A stretch of DNA of 26,489 nucleotides from a virus. How positions within the stretch are numbered: position 1 is the stretch's first letter; the number at the start of each line of letters is the position of its first letter. Below, piece after piece: positions 15,316-22,192 of the stretch. The position numbers and the translations under genes were made by a program. The stretch covers positions 1 through 26,489 of the IMG/VR virus record IMGVR_UViG_3300009083_000129, one strand, 5' to 3'. The notes beneath the pieces were generated by a model. The model had not been told where the DNA came from and ran no database searches. It saw only the letters and a program-made list of their open reading frames with translations.

Positions 15316-16584
15316 CTAATTCGAGGTGCCGGAAGTTTCATGGCACTCAATCCATTCCGGCCGAAACTGTTGGAATTTGAAGAAGCCGCGCCAGCCAATG
15401 CGGTTAACCATCATCAGGTCGTCCATCTTCGGGGGGAAGACGGGGGTAGGCCGTTCTGCGATGCCGTAGACTACGGCCGGGCCGCCCATGAAGATCGAGG
15501 CGTGGATCGGGATGCCCTTGGTGACCAGGTCGCCCGAAGCGTGTTCTTTCAGCAGCGGCTTGTCGAAGGAGATGTTGAGGCCGGCGATCGCCACGATGCG
15601 CCGAGTTTCCTGGGTGCCGTCGGTTTCGATCGGAGGCTTGGTCGCACCACCACCCACAAGAACGGAGTGAATAGTCACGGTGTCTCCGACCGCAAAACCA
15701 GTCGCCAGGGTAAAGGGAACCGTGCGGACCGATCCATTCTGGCCGGGACTGTAGACCATATCGACGGTCGCGGCAGCGCCCTGACCCTTGACGGTGGGGG
15801 CCGACAGGGTGGTCTGTTGGGTTACAGCGCCGTGGTTGAGCATGCGCAGGCGGTTGGTGCGGATGAAGCGCACGCCGTTCCAGGAGCCGACTTCGCCGGT
15901 GAATTTCTTTGTGGCGTCGTTGTACTGGTTGATGGAGAGCCAATTGGAAGCCGCGGCAGTGCGGATGTCGTGGATCACGCGGGGCGTGGTCACGCACACG
16001 ATGGTCTGCAGGTCGGTATCCTGGGTCGCGGCCACACCCGGCACTTCAGCTTCTTCCAGATGGGTGCGGGCAAGTTCCGCAATATCAGGCAGGAAAAGGT
16101 CGGTCGCGAGGATCGCCAGGCGGTTCGCTCGCAGCCCGCCGCCAAAGACTTTGCTGGGGTGAGCCAGGAAAGCGTTGCGCGCCAGGATGTCGAGGGTCTC
16201 AGTCACATTGACCCCGATCTTGTCGTTGACCAGGCCCTTGAAATCGCCCTTGTTCAGGTAGTTCAGGGCATCGGTGTAGTCCGAATACTTCAGCACATCA
16301 CCGTGAATTTCCAGGGCGAGAGACACCGAGCGGGTATCCAGATGGGTACCGGAGAGCCACAGGCTGTTTTCAGTCAGGGCGTTCCAGTTCGGGGAAGTGT
16401 CATAGACTTCCGAGAAGACCATCGTACCGGTGTCTTTAGCGCGGAAATCTTCCTTGATCTGGCAGAACGGCACCATGATCGACTTGGTGCGAATGGTATC
16501 CATCAGGACCCCTTCGTAATAGGTGCGCTGCCACGCGGGCATTGCACCGGACATTAAAGTACCAGTTTCGTAAGCGTTAGGCAT
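15316..16584 (-). CDS. Major capsid protein (N4 gp56-like, HK97 fold)
   Basis: This encodes 422 residues from ATG 16584, nine bases after the scaffold stop, with the GAGGT ribosome site overlapping that stop. The layout agrees with N4-gp56-type capsid proteins: an N-terminal arm (QRTYYEGVLMDTIRTKSIM), a beta hairpin region (DTGTMVFSEVYDTSPNW), and a long helical spine segment (GDVLKYSDYTDALNYLN through ETLDILARNAF). An inserted beta domain around residues 250-330 and a C-terminal part (FFKFQQFRPEWIECHETSG) complete it. It forms the shell around the packaged genome and follows scaffold in the usual order. No N-terminal protease or prohead-protease gene is seen nearby. The large plus-strand frame opposite it is an antisense shadow. 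The family is assigned by pattern and neighbours. Confidence 0.85.
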   Translation of the reverse strand: MPNAYETGTLMSGAMPAWQRTYYEGVLMDTIRTKSIMVPFCQIKEDFRAKDTGTMVFSEVYDTSPNWNALTENSLWLSGTHLDTRSVSLALEIHGDVLKYSDYTDALNYLNKGDFKGLVNDKIGVNVTETLDILARNAFLAHPSKVFGGGLRANRLAILATDLFLPDIAELARTHLEEAEVPGVAATQDTDLQTIVCVTTPRVIHDIRTAAASNWLSINQYNDATKKFTGEVGSWNGVRFIRTNRLRMLNHGAVTQQTTLSAPTVKGQGAAATVDMVYSPGQNGSVRTVPFTLATGFAVGDTVTIHSVLVGGGATKPPIETDGTQETRRIVAIAGLNISFDKPLLKEHASGDLVTKGIPIHASIFMGGPAVVYGIAERPTPVFPPKMDDLMMVNRIGWRGFFKFQQFRPEWIECHETSGTSN

Positions 16585-16592
16585 TATTTACC

Positions 16593-17204
16593 TCATGCAT
16601 ATTTCGAGGAGGCCCAGGTCCAGAATTTATCGTGAGCCGCCTGTCTTTCTTTCGAGCCGAGGGGCAGGCTGTCGATATGTTTGGCCCACTCCTCATCACT
16701 CGCCGGCAGGGAAACAACCGTTTGCTGCGAGTTGAAGGCCGGCGTAATGCCCGCTTTCAACTGCTTCTCGCGTTCGTTTGCCGCGTCGGTGGCGAATGCA
16801 GCTAAATTGGTGAACACAGTCTCGATTGCGGCCGCGTCCTGCATCGCCGGGATGCTGTCCATGACCTTCATCAGCCCAGGGTTGCCGAGCTTCTTGATCA
16901 CATCCAGCTTGATCTTCATCGCACGCAAATCATTCAGCTCGACTTGGGTAAGTCCTTGAGCCGCCTGGAACGACTGAATTTGCTTGTCTCGTTCCCCAAC
17001 CGCGCTGGTCTTCTCGACTTCCTTCAGGCTCAGTTGCGCACGCAGTTGTTCGACTTCCGAAGTCCGCGTCGCAAGCTGCTCCAGAGTGGAGCGATTATCC
17101 ATCGTCAGTTGCTCGACCTTACGTACCAGGCCGTCATACCGTGCTTTCCAATTTTCCTGCTGGCCAGAAGGTGCTTGCTGGTCAGGGGTGTTTTCTTCAT
17201 TCAT
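16593..17204 (-). CDS. Capsid scaffold protein
   Basis: This encodes 203 residues from ATG 17204, which overlaps the end of the preceding small reading frame by eight bases, with GAGGA upstream. Composition is typical of scaffolds: a disordered Q/P/N-rich start, a coiled coil over residues about 20-90 (VRKVEQLTMDN to VEKTSAVGERDKQIQ), a helical middle, and a short basic/aromatic C-terminal helix (AAHDKFWTWASSKYA) suited to docking on capsid subunits. It lies immediately before the major capsid gene. The role is to guide shell assembly and then leave. Translational coupling with the short coiled-coil frame suggests they act together. Confidence 0.82.
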   Translation of the reverse strand: MNEENTPDQQAPSGQQENWKARYDGLVRKVEQLTMDNRSTLEQLATRTSEVEQLRAQLSLKEVEKTSAVGERDKQIQSFQAAQGLTQVELNDLRAMKIKLDVIKKLGNPGLMKVMDSIPAMQDAAAIETVFTNLAAFATDAANEREKQLKAGITPAFNSQQTVVSLPASDEEWAKHIDSLPLGSKERQAAHDKFWTWASSKYA

Positions 17205-17408
17205 GCTTTAATTCCTCAATGGTCTTTCTCAGATGGTTGATAATTCTCTGAAGCTCAGAGATCGAGACATCCAATTTGGCGATCTTGCCCTCCAGGTTCA
17301 GCAGCCTTTCCTGGGCGTTTTTTCTCCGTTCTTCTCCATCCCAGACTTGGGGGCAATCTTGCCCTTCGGCACAATTTTGCTTTTCGCTTTTGGGTCGATC
17401 TTTTTCAA
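17197..17408 (-). CDS. Small Lys-rich / coiled-coil reading frame(s), possible -1 frameshift
   Basis: A strong AAGGAGG (17422-17416) stands seven bases before a TTG at 17408. That frame gives 36 residues rich in K, P, A and S (LKKIDPKAKSKIVPKGK at the start) and ends with TGA at 17300-17298. The next frame, one base back, is open from well upstream to 17197 and encodes a clear coiled coil (NLEGKIAKLDVSISELQRI) overlapping the scaffold start. Third-base G/C by hand count is high in the first frame before the A-run at 17323-17318 and high in the second frame after it. So coding seems to switch at the run. Options are a programmed slip, an indel in the sequence, or two overlapping small genes. 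An ATT codon at 17409 could start the second frame directly but its codon use is poor there. Confidence 0.45.
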
Positions 17409-17430
17409 TTGGGTACCTCCTTTCTGGGAA

Positions 17431-17465
17431 TAAAAAGAAGGCCGTTCCAGTTTCGGAACGGCCTT
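17431..17465 (-). terminator. Intrinsic terminator in the scaffold/capsid leader
   Basis: An 11-bp perfect stem (AAGGCCGTTCC, 6-base loop, GGAACGGCCTT) is followed on the minus strand by CTTTTTATT. It lies between a good promoter and the ribosome site at 17422, so it can control the genes downstream rather than only end the muramidase transcript. The stem includes a diverged copy of the dispersed palindrome (17444-17459). Confidence 0.85.
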
Positions 17466-17482
17466 CCGGTGTCGGAACGGCC
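17463..17482 (-). promoter_or_regulatory. Competing upstream hairpin (attenuator-like)
   Basis: On the minus strand GGCCGTTCCG (17482-17473) can pair with CGGAAGGCC just downstream, with one bulged G. Its sequence is identical to the 5' arm of the terminator, so it could also pair with the terminator's 3' arm, and CGGAAGGCC could pair with the terminator's 5' arm. Such mutually exclusive pairings are typical of attenuators. Confidence 0.5.
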
Positions 17483-17513
17483 AGCTTGCGCAAGGCGTTG
17501 CGTATTTATTACA

Positions 17514-17533
17514 ATTGTATCACAACTATTACA
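17514..17533. repeat. 20-bp repeat ATTGTATCACAACTATTACA, copy 1
   Basis: This is an exact match to 24764-24783. It contains the small inverted repeat TTGT-GAT-ACAA on the minus strand and spans spacer and -10 box of the capsid promoter. Confidence 0.85.
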
Positions 17534-17543
17534 GCGTTGTCAA
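17514..17543 (-). promoter_or_regulatory. Promoter for scaffold/capsid genes
   Basis: On the minus strand a perfect TTGACA (17543-17538) is followed by an 18-base spacer and TACAAT (17519-17514), the latter preceded by TGA (extended -10 form). It overlaps the last codons of the muramidase gene. It contains the 20-bp sequence that is repeated before the terminase gene. Confidence 0.75.
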
Positions 17544-17550
17544 ATGCTCA

Positions 17551-19419
17551 CTATTTCAGGCCGTCCACCAGAGTGCTGTACAGCAGTTCCAGTTTGGTTT
17601 GGATGCTCGTCACCTGAGCCTGCAAAGTGACGAGTTCCGGAATTGGCACCGGAGGAATAACCACAGGCGGGGGAGTGATCGTTGCGCCGAGTGACTTACC
17701 CATCTCAGAGGCCGTATCGCACCACACCGCGCTGGTGATGGGGGAGAGTGAGGCACCTGCGTAGAACGCGCTTTTGGCGAGGATACGCCCGAAGGAGTAG
17801 ACAAAGAACTGCATGTTGGCGGCCTTGGGGGAGTAGGGGTAGGCGAAGTCATTTCCAGGCACAAACGCCCAGGCTTCAGAGAGGGTCTCCAGCGGAGTTC
17901 CCATGGGAACTTCAGCCATCAACCCGGCTTGCGGTTTGCCCCACACGCGGGTGATGCCCATGCCGGCGAGCTGCCCGCTCGCGATCATCAATTCGGGCTT
18001 GAAGGTCTCATCGCCATCGTAGGTCTTGTAGAAGTCCCAACTGGCGGCGAGGTAGATCGGGACCAGCGGGATGTAGCCGCCGTCCATCAGGGTGCGCAGC
18101 ACCTTGGTGATGTCATCGATCAGCGCCGTCTGCCACATGCCGTTGACGCCTGTCCCGGTCTTGACATACGTGGTTGAGGTCATCAGCAGCACCAGGCCGG
18201 CCAATTTGTGCCAGCCGGTTGCGGAATTGATCTCCAGCTTCTTCGCGTCCCATTGATAGTAAGGAATTGCGACTGAACGCCACTGGTCGATGATGGCGCG
18301 AATGGTTTCATTGACCCACATAGTTCGGGCGGTGAACTTGTCTTTGTCGATCTCCTTGTTCCAGAACAGATTGGCGTCGAGTGTGACCACGCCCAGGCCC
18401 GGAACACTCAATCGGTCCACCCAGGTCGGGAAGGCCGCATCCTTTTTGACCAGCATCGTGCCGGTGGCTTGCGAGACCATGGCGAGAAAGACCGCATCGG
18501 ATGCAGCGCATACGCCGGCGATATCCACTTTCTTGTCCTCGTCCGAGAACCAGGTCAGCCTGCCGCGTTCCGACATCGGAACGGTGGTTTTGTAAGTTCC
18601 TGTCATGGGTACCTCAATCACGTTCGTACCAGTGTAGTCCAACCACTGCTGCTCGCTGCCGACCCATTGGTCGATATCGAGGTTGGAGCCGGGGGCAATC
18701 ATGCCGGTCGGGATTCCCTTGACGTAGGGCTTCGGGGTCGAGGTGCGCTGCCAGGCGATGATGTGGTCTCGCCGGACGCCTGCCGGCACGATGGGTCCGC
18801 CCAGGGTGTAGTTGGCGACGATCCACTTGTAGTTGCTCACCCAGGCCAGCTCGCTCGCCCGGCCGTTATCCAGCAGCAGTCTCGCGATAGGAGACCACCA
18901 CCAGTCCGCGCTGTAGATGTCCGGGCGGGCCCCGAACAGGCGCTCCACTTCCAGCAGGTATTTGTGGATGTGGGCCATGACCTTTGAGGCAAAAGCAATC
19001 GCCGCGTTCGCGGAGGCCGTGTCCGAATAGGTCAGGAAGCGCATGATGTAGGGATCTTCCAGATCGACCATCGGGTGAGAGAAAGTGAATCCATCGCACG
19101 ACTTGAAGAACGCTTGAGCCATGAGGGTCGGGTTGAGGATGTACCATTCCAGTTCCCCATCCGCGTCAATGTCCATGGGTACATGGTAGTAGTAGAAGTG
19201 GTAGGGCTGCACCGATAAGAAGCCCACGCTGCGGGCGCCGGCCACCTGGCGCTTGAAATCCGCGACCGGGTAGAAGTCCACGCTCTCGCCTTCGCTGGAC
19301 TTGATCCAGATCCCCTCGAAGTTCAAGGGATCGTCTTTCAATACCCGCCAGTCGATGAACCGCTTGAGACCTGGTTGTTCCTGGTAGTTGCTGATATCGA
19401 GCAAATTGTGTTCAGGCAT
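17551..19419 (-). CDS. GH25 muramidase-like protein with C-terminal coiled coil
   Basis: This encodes 622 residues from ATG 19419 behind AAGGAG. Residues about 5-260 follow the GH25 lysozyme pattern: LLDISNYQ at the start (D8), IKSSEG near 39, then QVAGARSVGFLSVQPYHFYYY, MVDLEDP with the D119/E121 pair, a helix with ERLFGARPDIYS, then NYKWIVANYT and HIIAWQRTSTP, and LDIDQWVGSEQQW. The likely reaction is cleavage of peptidoglycan glycan strands. Residues about 270-560 form a second, unrecognised alpha/beta domain. A Pro-rich linker (PPPVVIPPVPIP) leads to a final coiled coil. Gene placement between portal and scaffold, not next to a holin, is odd for an endolysin. It could be a virion-associated lysin anchored by the coiled coil, or the lysis enzyme itself. 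Catalytic fold confidence is good; role is uncertain. Confidence 0.8.
   Translation of the reverse strand: MPEHNLLDISNYQEQPGLKRFIDWRVLKDDPLNFEGIWIKSSEGESVDFYPVADFKRQVAGARSVGFLSVQPYHFYYYHVPMDIDADGELEWYILNPTLMAQAFFKSCDGFTFSHPMVDLEDPYIMRFLTYSDTASANAAIAFASKVMAHIHKYLLEVERLFGARPDIYSADWWWSPIARLLLDNGRASELAWVSNYKWIVANYTLGGPIVPAGVRRDHIIAWQRTSTPKPYVKGIPTGMIAPGSNLDIDQWVGSEQQWLDYTGTNVIEVPMTGTYKTTVPMSERGRLTWFSDEDKKVDIAGVCAASDAVFLAMVSQATGTMLVKKDAAFPTWVDRLSVPGLGVVTLDANLFWNKEIDKDKFTARTMWVNETIRAIIDQWRSVAIPYYQWDAKKLEINSATGWHKLAGLVLLMTSTTYVKTGTGVNGMWQTALIDDITKVLRTLMDGGYIPLVPIYLAASWDFYKTYDGDETFKPELMIASGQLAGMGITRVWGKPQAGLMAEVPMGTPLETLSEAWAFVPGNDFAYPYSPKAANMQFFVYSFGRILAKSAFYAGASLSPITSAVWCDTASEMGKSLGATITPPPVVIPPVPIPELVTLQAQVTSIQTKLELLYSTLVDGLK
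18567..18582. repeat. Dispersed 16-bp palindrome, exact copy 5
   Basis: GTTCCGACATCGGAAC lies within the muramidase gene, read by the gene as VPMSER. This is the region between the GH25 domain and the unrecognised domain. Confidence 0.9.
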
Positions 19420-19431
19420 AATTTCTCCTTT

Positions 19432-20166
19432 TCAACTGATGTATTCCTTCTCGCGCCACACCGCTCTGTTCCGACACCGGAACTTCATAATGGGCACCGG
19501 CTCAAAGGTGAGGCCGCGCTCATCCACCTCGAACAGCACGATCCCCTGCTGCCAATCCGGCCGGTCCACATATTCGGCCTCGGTTTTGCACAGGCAGAAG
19601 GCTTCCTGTCCCTGGATAATGCCGTTCCGAGTGGTGAACAGCACGCTGCCGCCTCTATGCGTGTGCCCGCTGAGCACGGACACCGCGTAGCGCTCCCGTT
19701 CGATCTCGGCTCTCACCGACTGCCCGGAGCCCCTGCGCACGATGGAACCGTGGCGGATGACCAGGTTGTGGATCTGGATCTCGCTGCCGTCGTCCGTGAT
19801 GCCGAATTCAGAGAGGCCCAACAGGTTCGGCAGACTGAGTGCGCTGATTTCGTATAGCTGTGGATTTCTCCACATGTAGCGGCGCAAGCGGTCCTCGTGG
19901 TTGCCGATGATCCAGCGCAGCTTCGCTCGTGGAGCGGCACTCTTCCATTCGCGCATGGCGGCTTTCCAACTATCGATCTCCTCCTGCAAGCCGGTCTTCA
20001 ACCGGTCGGGGTTCTTGTCAAAGCTGGACAGGCTGTAGAAGTCCAGCCCGTCCGAGCCGGTGATGATCAGGTCAGGCGCAAAGTTGCGCACGATCTCAAG
20101 CGCAACTTTGCGTGCGCCCTCATCCTGGTAGGGATGGTGCTCGTCGCTCACGAAAACGCCTTTCAC
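19432..20166 (-). CDS. Calcineurin-like metallophosphoesterase
   Basis: This encodes 244 residues from a GTG at 20166 overlapping the portal stop (GTGA). Metal-binding motifs appear in family order: D8-x-H10 (SDEHH), a GSDGLD segment at 37-42 in place of the usual GDxxD/GDhhD, GNHED at 88-92, RHGS in the middle, and GHTHRGG near 167-173. The family hydrolyses phosphodiesters using two metal ions. In phages such enzymes are linked to nucleic acid or nucleotide processing, but the substrate cannot be told here. Location between portal and muramidase in the head operon is unusual and implies late expression. The 3' end carries a one-mismatch copy of the dispersed palindrome, and the gene ends 12 bases before the muramidase start. 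Confidence 0.87.
   Translation of the reverse strand: MKGVFVSDEHHPYQDEGARKVALEIVRNFAPDLIITGSDGLDFYSLSSFDKNPDRLKTGLQEEIDSWKAAMREWKSAAPRAKLRWIIGNHEDRLRRYMWRNPQLYEISALSLPNLLGLSEFGITDDGSEIQIHNLVIRHGSIVRRGSGQSVRAEIERERYAVSVLSGHTHRGGSVLFTTRNGIIQGQEAFCLCKTEAEYVDRPDWQQGIVLFEVDERGLTFEPVPIMKFRCRNRAVWREKEYIS
19468..19483. repeat. Dispersed palindrome, variant copy (one mismatch)
   Basis: GTTCCGACACCGGAAC lies near the 3' end of the phosphoesterase gene, read there as FRCRN. The same variant centre (CACC) occurs at 21721. Confidence 0.75.
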
Positions 20167-21650
20167 TTGCTCGTTGCCTGGGGCATGGCCTTACCTTTCA
20201 GCCCTTCGGTGACCTTGTTGGAGGGTTCAGGCGCTGGAGGGTACAGCACCTTGTCGGCCAGCTCGCTCTTGATGCGGTCCACTTCACCGGCGCCACGGGA
20301 GAGGATCTTCTGGGAAGTCTCCAGCGAGATCGAAGGCGCGGGTTGGGTCGAGCGCAGTTTGAGCACTTCGTCCACAATCGCCTGGTGGTCCTTGGGCAGC
20401 ACATCCGCCAGGCTGGGCACGATCGAGCCGTCGATCAGTCTCGCGATCACCTTGCTCGAAATATCCGAATGTCCTTTCTGCTTGAGGATCTCACCGGACA
20501 TCTTCACGGCGCGAATGACGCCCTCGGCCAGATACGACCGGCTGCGGCGAATGCTCTTGACCAGCGACCACATGCGGATCTCCAAAGTCGTTCCCGATCG
20601 CTGCGAGCCTTCATCCTCACCAAAGGCAATCGCGGGGGTGGAAGAGGAAGTGCGGCCCCAGTCGTAGATGAACTGGATGTAGTCCATCACGCCCTGACCC
20701 ACCGCGGCTTTTGCTTCGAGCATGCCCACTTCAGGCGCAGGGGAATTGCCGATGGTCTTGCCCAGGTCCCACATGGCGTTGGGATCGATTGGGAAGTTCT
20801 TGGTGTTGAACCCCTTGGGCAGGTTGCGTCCCCAACGCACCGGATGGGCGTTGTAGTTGATCGCCTCGCCCACATCCGCAAGCCTTGCGTTCAGTTCATC
20901 CTGGATCGGCATCAGCTCGTCGGTCAGGGCGTCTCCAAACCAATCGGTGGTGCGCACGCGGGGGATGTAGGTGAAGGGCACGAAGCCCCACGGGTTTGCG
21001 CCTGAGAATTCCGGCATGGGCTTGTTGTCAATGGTGTTGACGTAGGTGCCTTTGGTCCAGTGCTCCACCCGCCACACGATATCCTTGCCGCCGCCGTCAT
21101 AACCGTAGGCCAGCCTGGCCTGGTCGCGGGTGATCTCGTACACGATGTAGACTTCCAGAAGTTTGTTCTCATCTTCCGGATCCCAGATCGGCATGAAGCT
21201 CTCGACCGGGGGCATCGACCACTTGATGTAGGGGTAGGTCAGCGTGGGCGTGATCTTCAGCGGCGCCCCTCGGAAGGCGTTGCGCATGAATTCCAGCTCC
21301 CAGAACATCGAATTGGCGCTGGAGGCGGACATGATGCTGTCCAGCAGTCCCGTGGCTTTCTTGGAGGTGTCATCGCTGTCGGCGCCATCTTTGACGACGT
21401 ATTTGAAGATCTGGTCTTCCCATTCCCCGAACATGCTGTCCGATTGCGCCTTTGCCATCATCTTGCACAGGTTCATCTGGAGCGGGTACATATCCGCCGC
21501 GTCTTCAGGGATGTTGGAGGGTACTTTCTCTTTGAAGACCTGCCCGGAGATGTAGTAGTAATATTCCTGTAGGATGGCCAGGTGCTGCTCCCACCCCGAT
21601 TTGGTGGAGGCTGAGACGTTCGACAAATCTGAAAATTCAGGAAAGTTCAT
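20163..21650 (-). CDS. Portal protein
   Basis: This encodes 495 residues from ATG 21650, with AAGGA upstream. The translation has the general portal plan: an N-terminal helical segment with aromatic residues (ILQEYYYYISGQVF), a wing region with beta strands (SFMPIWDPEDENKLLEVYIVYEITRDQARLAYGY in two blocks), PWGFVPFTYIPR before a helix, and GDALTDELMPIQDELNARLADVGEAI. It then has the long stem helices (SLVKSIRRSRSYLAEGVIRAVKM) and a Pro-rich C-terminal tail. Twelve copies form the DNA gate at the capsid vertex where terminase docks. Its stop overlaps the phosphoesterase start (GTGA). An intrinsic terminator lies just upstream, so portal transcription must read through it or start nearby. Confidence 0.88.
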   Translation of the reverse strand: MNFPEFSDLSNVSASTKSGWEQHLAILQEYYYYISGQVFKEKVPSNIPEDAADMYPLQMNLCKMMAKAQSDSMFGEWEDQIFKYVVKDGADSDDTSKKATGLLDSIMSASSANSMFWELEFMRNAFRGAPLKITPTLTYPYIKWSMPPVESFMPIWDPEDENKLLEVYIVYEITRDQARLAYGYDGGGKDIVWRVEHWTKGTYVNTIDNKPMPEFSGANPWGFVPFTYIPRVRTTDWFGDALTDELMPIQDELNARLADVGEAINYNAHPVRWGRNLPKGFNTKNFPIDPNAMWDLGKTIGNSPAPEVGMLEAKAAVGQGVMDYIQFIYDWGRTSSSTPAIAFGEDEGSQRSGTTLEIRMWSLVKSIRRSRSYLAEGVIRAVKMSGEILKQKGHSDISSKVIARLIDGSIVPSLADVLPKDHQAIVDEVLKLRSTQPAPSISLETSQKILSRGAGEVDRIKSELADKVLYPPAPEPSNKVTEGLKGKAMPQATSK

Positions 21651-21659
21651 GGAAATCCT

Positions 21660-21693
21660 TTTTAAAATAAAAGAAGGGTCCGGTTGGACCCTT
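21660..21693 (-). terminator. Intrinsic terminator between terminase block and portal
   Basis: On the minus strand the perfect 8-bp stem AAGGGTCC / GGACCCTT with loop AACC is followed by CTTTTATTTT. It lies between the small 94-residue gene and the portal gene, inside an otherwise continuous operon. Confidence 0.85.
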
Positions 21694-21696
21694 CGC

Positions 21697-21981
21697 TTAT
21701 GCGGTGGGGAACTTCGTTTTTTTCCGACACCGGAACCCGCGTGAGGCGAAGTCTTGCTCCGCGTACACAGGCTGGCTGTCGTGGATGGTCAGCACATCCA
21801 GGTATGGATTTCCGTCCAGGATGAAGCGAACCATATCGCGCTCGTTGTGTGAGACATCCATGATCGTCTCTGGGGTAGCCATGTTGAGCTCCACCCCGTA
21901 CATTTCACCATAACCGATCTCTCGGATCGTCTGGATCAGCTTTCCTACCGCTTGCGGCATCTGCATTTGTGATCTTAGCAT
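21697..21981 (-). CDS. Small hypothetical protein downstream of terminase
   Basis: This encodes 94 residues from ATG 21981, with GGAG five bases upstream; a second ATG lies five codons further. The sequence starts with a helix (VGKLIQTIREIGYGEMYGVEL), has a middle MDVSHNERDMVRFILDG, and ends in a basic tail (FRCRKKTKF). No family is recognised and no membrane segment is present. The start lies inside the 3' part of the Cys-rich gene before it, a 77-base overlap, which is long for this operon. It ends just before a terminator. A variant of the dispersed palindrome at 21721 encodes part of the basic tail. Confidence 0.65.
   Translation of the reverse strand: MLRSQMQMPQAVGKLIQTIREIGYGEMYGVELNMATPETIMDVSHNERDMVRFILDGNPYLDVLTIHDSQPVYAEQDFASRGFRCRKKTKFPTA
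21721..21736. repeat. Dispersed palindrome, variant copy (two mismatches)
   Basis: TTTCCGACACCGGAAC lies at the 3' end of the 94-residue gene, read as FRCRK. Like the 19468 copy, it has the CACC centre and lies a few codons before a stop. Confidence 0.6.
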
Positions 21982-22192
21982 TCCAACTCCGTAAAGTCAA
22001 ATTTACAACCGGATAATCAATATTACATTTCTCGCACTCGCAGCCACTCTGTTGAAACTGGTCGCAGTACCGATCCCCACGAAACGGCGCTGGAATTTGT
22101 TGGCCTGAGATTTCACAAAGTTCAAACTCGTGCTTGCCTTCCATGAAAGTCTGGCGGTGCCGGCATTGAGTGCAGGAAGCGCAGTGGATCAC
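21905..22192 (-). CDS. Cys-rich small protein (putative zinc-binding)
   Basis: This encodes 95 residues. The GTG at 22192 overlaps the terminase stop (GTGA), with GGAAGG five bases upstream, which is why I choose it over an in-frame ATG inside the terminase gene. The first 60 residues contain HCASCTQCRHRQTF, then FELCEI, DRYCDQF and GCECEKC, a pattern suited to one or two zinc sites. The rest, from about NLTLRSWNAK on, overlaps the next gene and looks less protein-like. The translated 3' part could be an artefact of a lost stop. Function is unknown; small zinc proteins next to terminases are sometimes DNA-binding or HNH-like, but no HNH motif is visible here. Confidence 0.55.
   Translation of the reverse strand: MIHCASCTQCRHRQTFMEGKHEFELCEISGQQIPAPFRGDRYCDQFQQSGCECEKCNIDYPVVNLTLRSWNAKITNADAASGRKADPDDPRDRLW

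Noticed and set aside
15310-16557. Plus-strand open frame of 415 codons opposite the capsid gene
   Set aside because: It mirrors the capsid gene, where stops are rare in that antisense phase given its codon use. No start signal or family pattern is present.
17409-17493. ATG 17493 as start of the small coiled-coil frame
   Set aside because: The frame would run through the attenuator hairpins and has A/T-rich third positions there, unlike the real coding parts. No ribosome site precedes it.
1727-21736. Dispersed palindromes as a CRISPR array
   Set aside because: Copies are kilobases apart, within genes, and have no regular spacers or cas genes.
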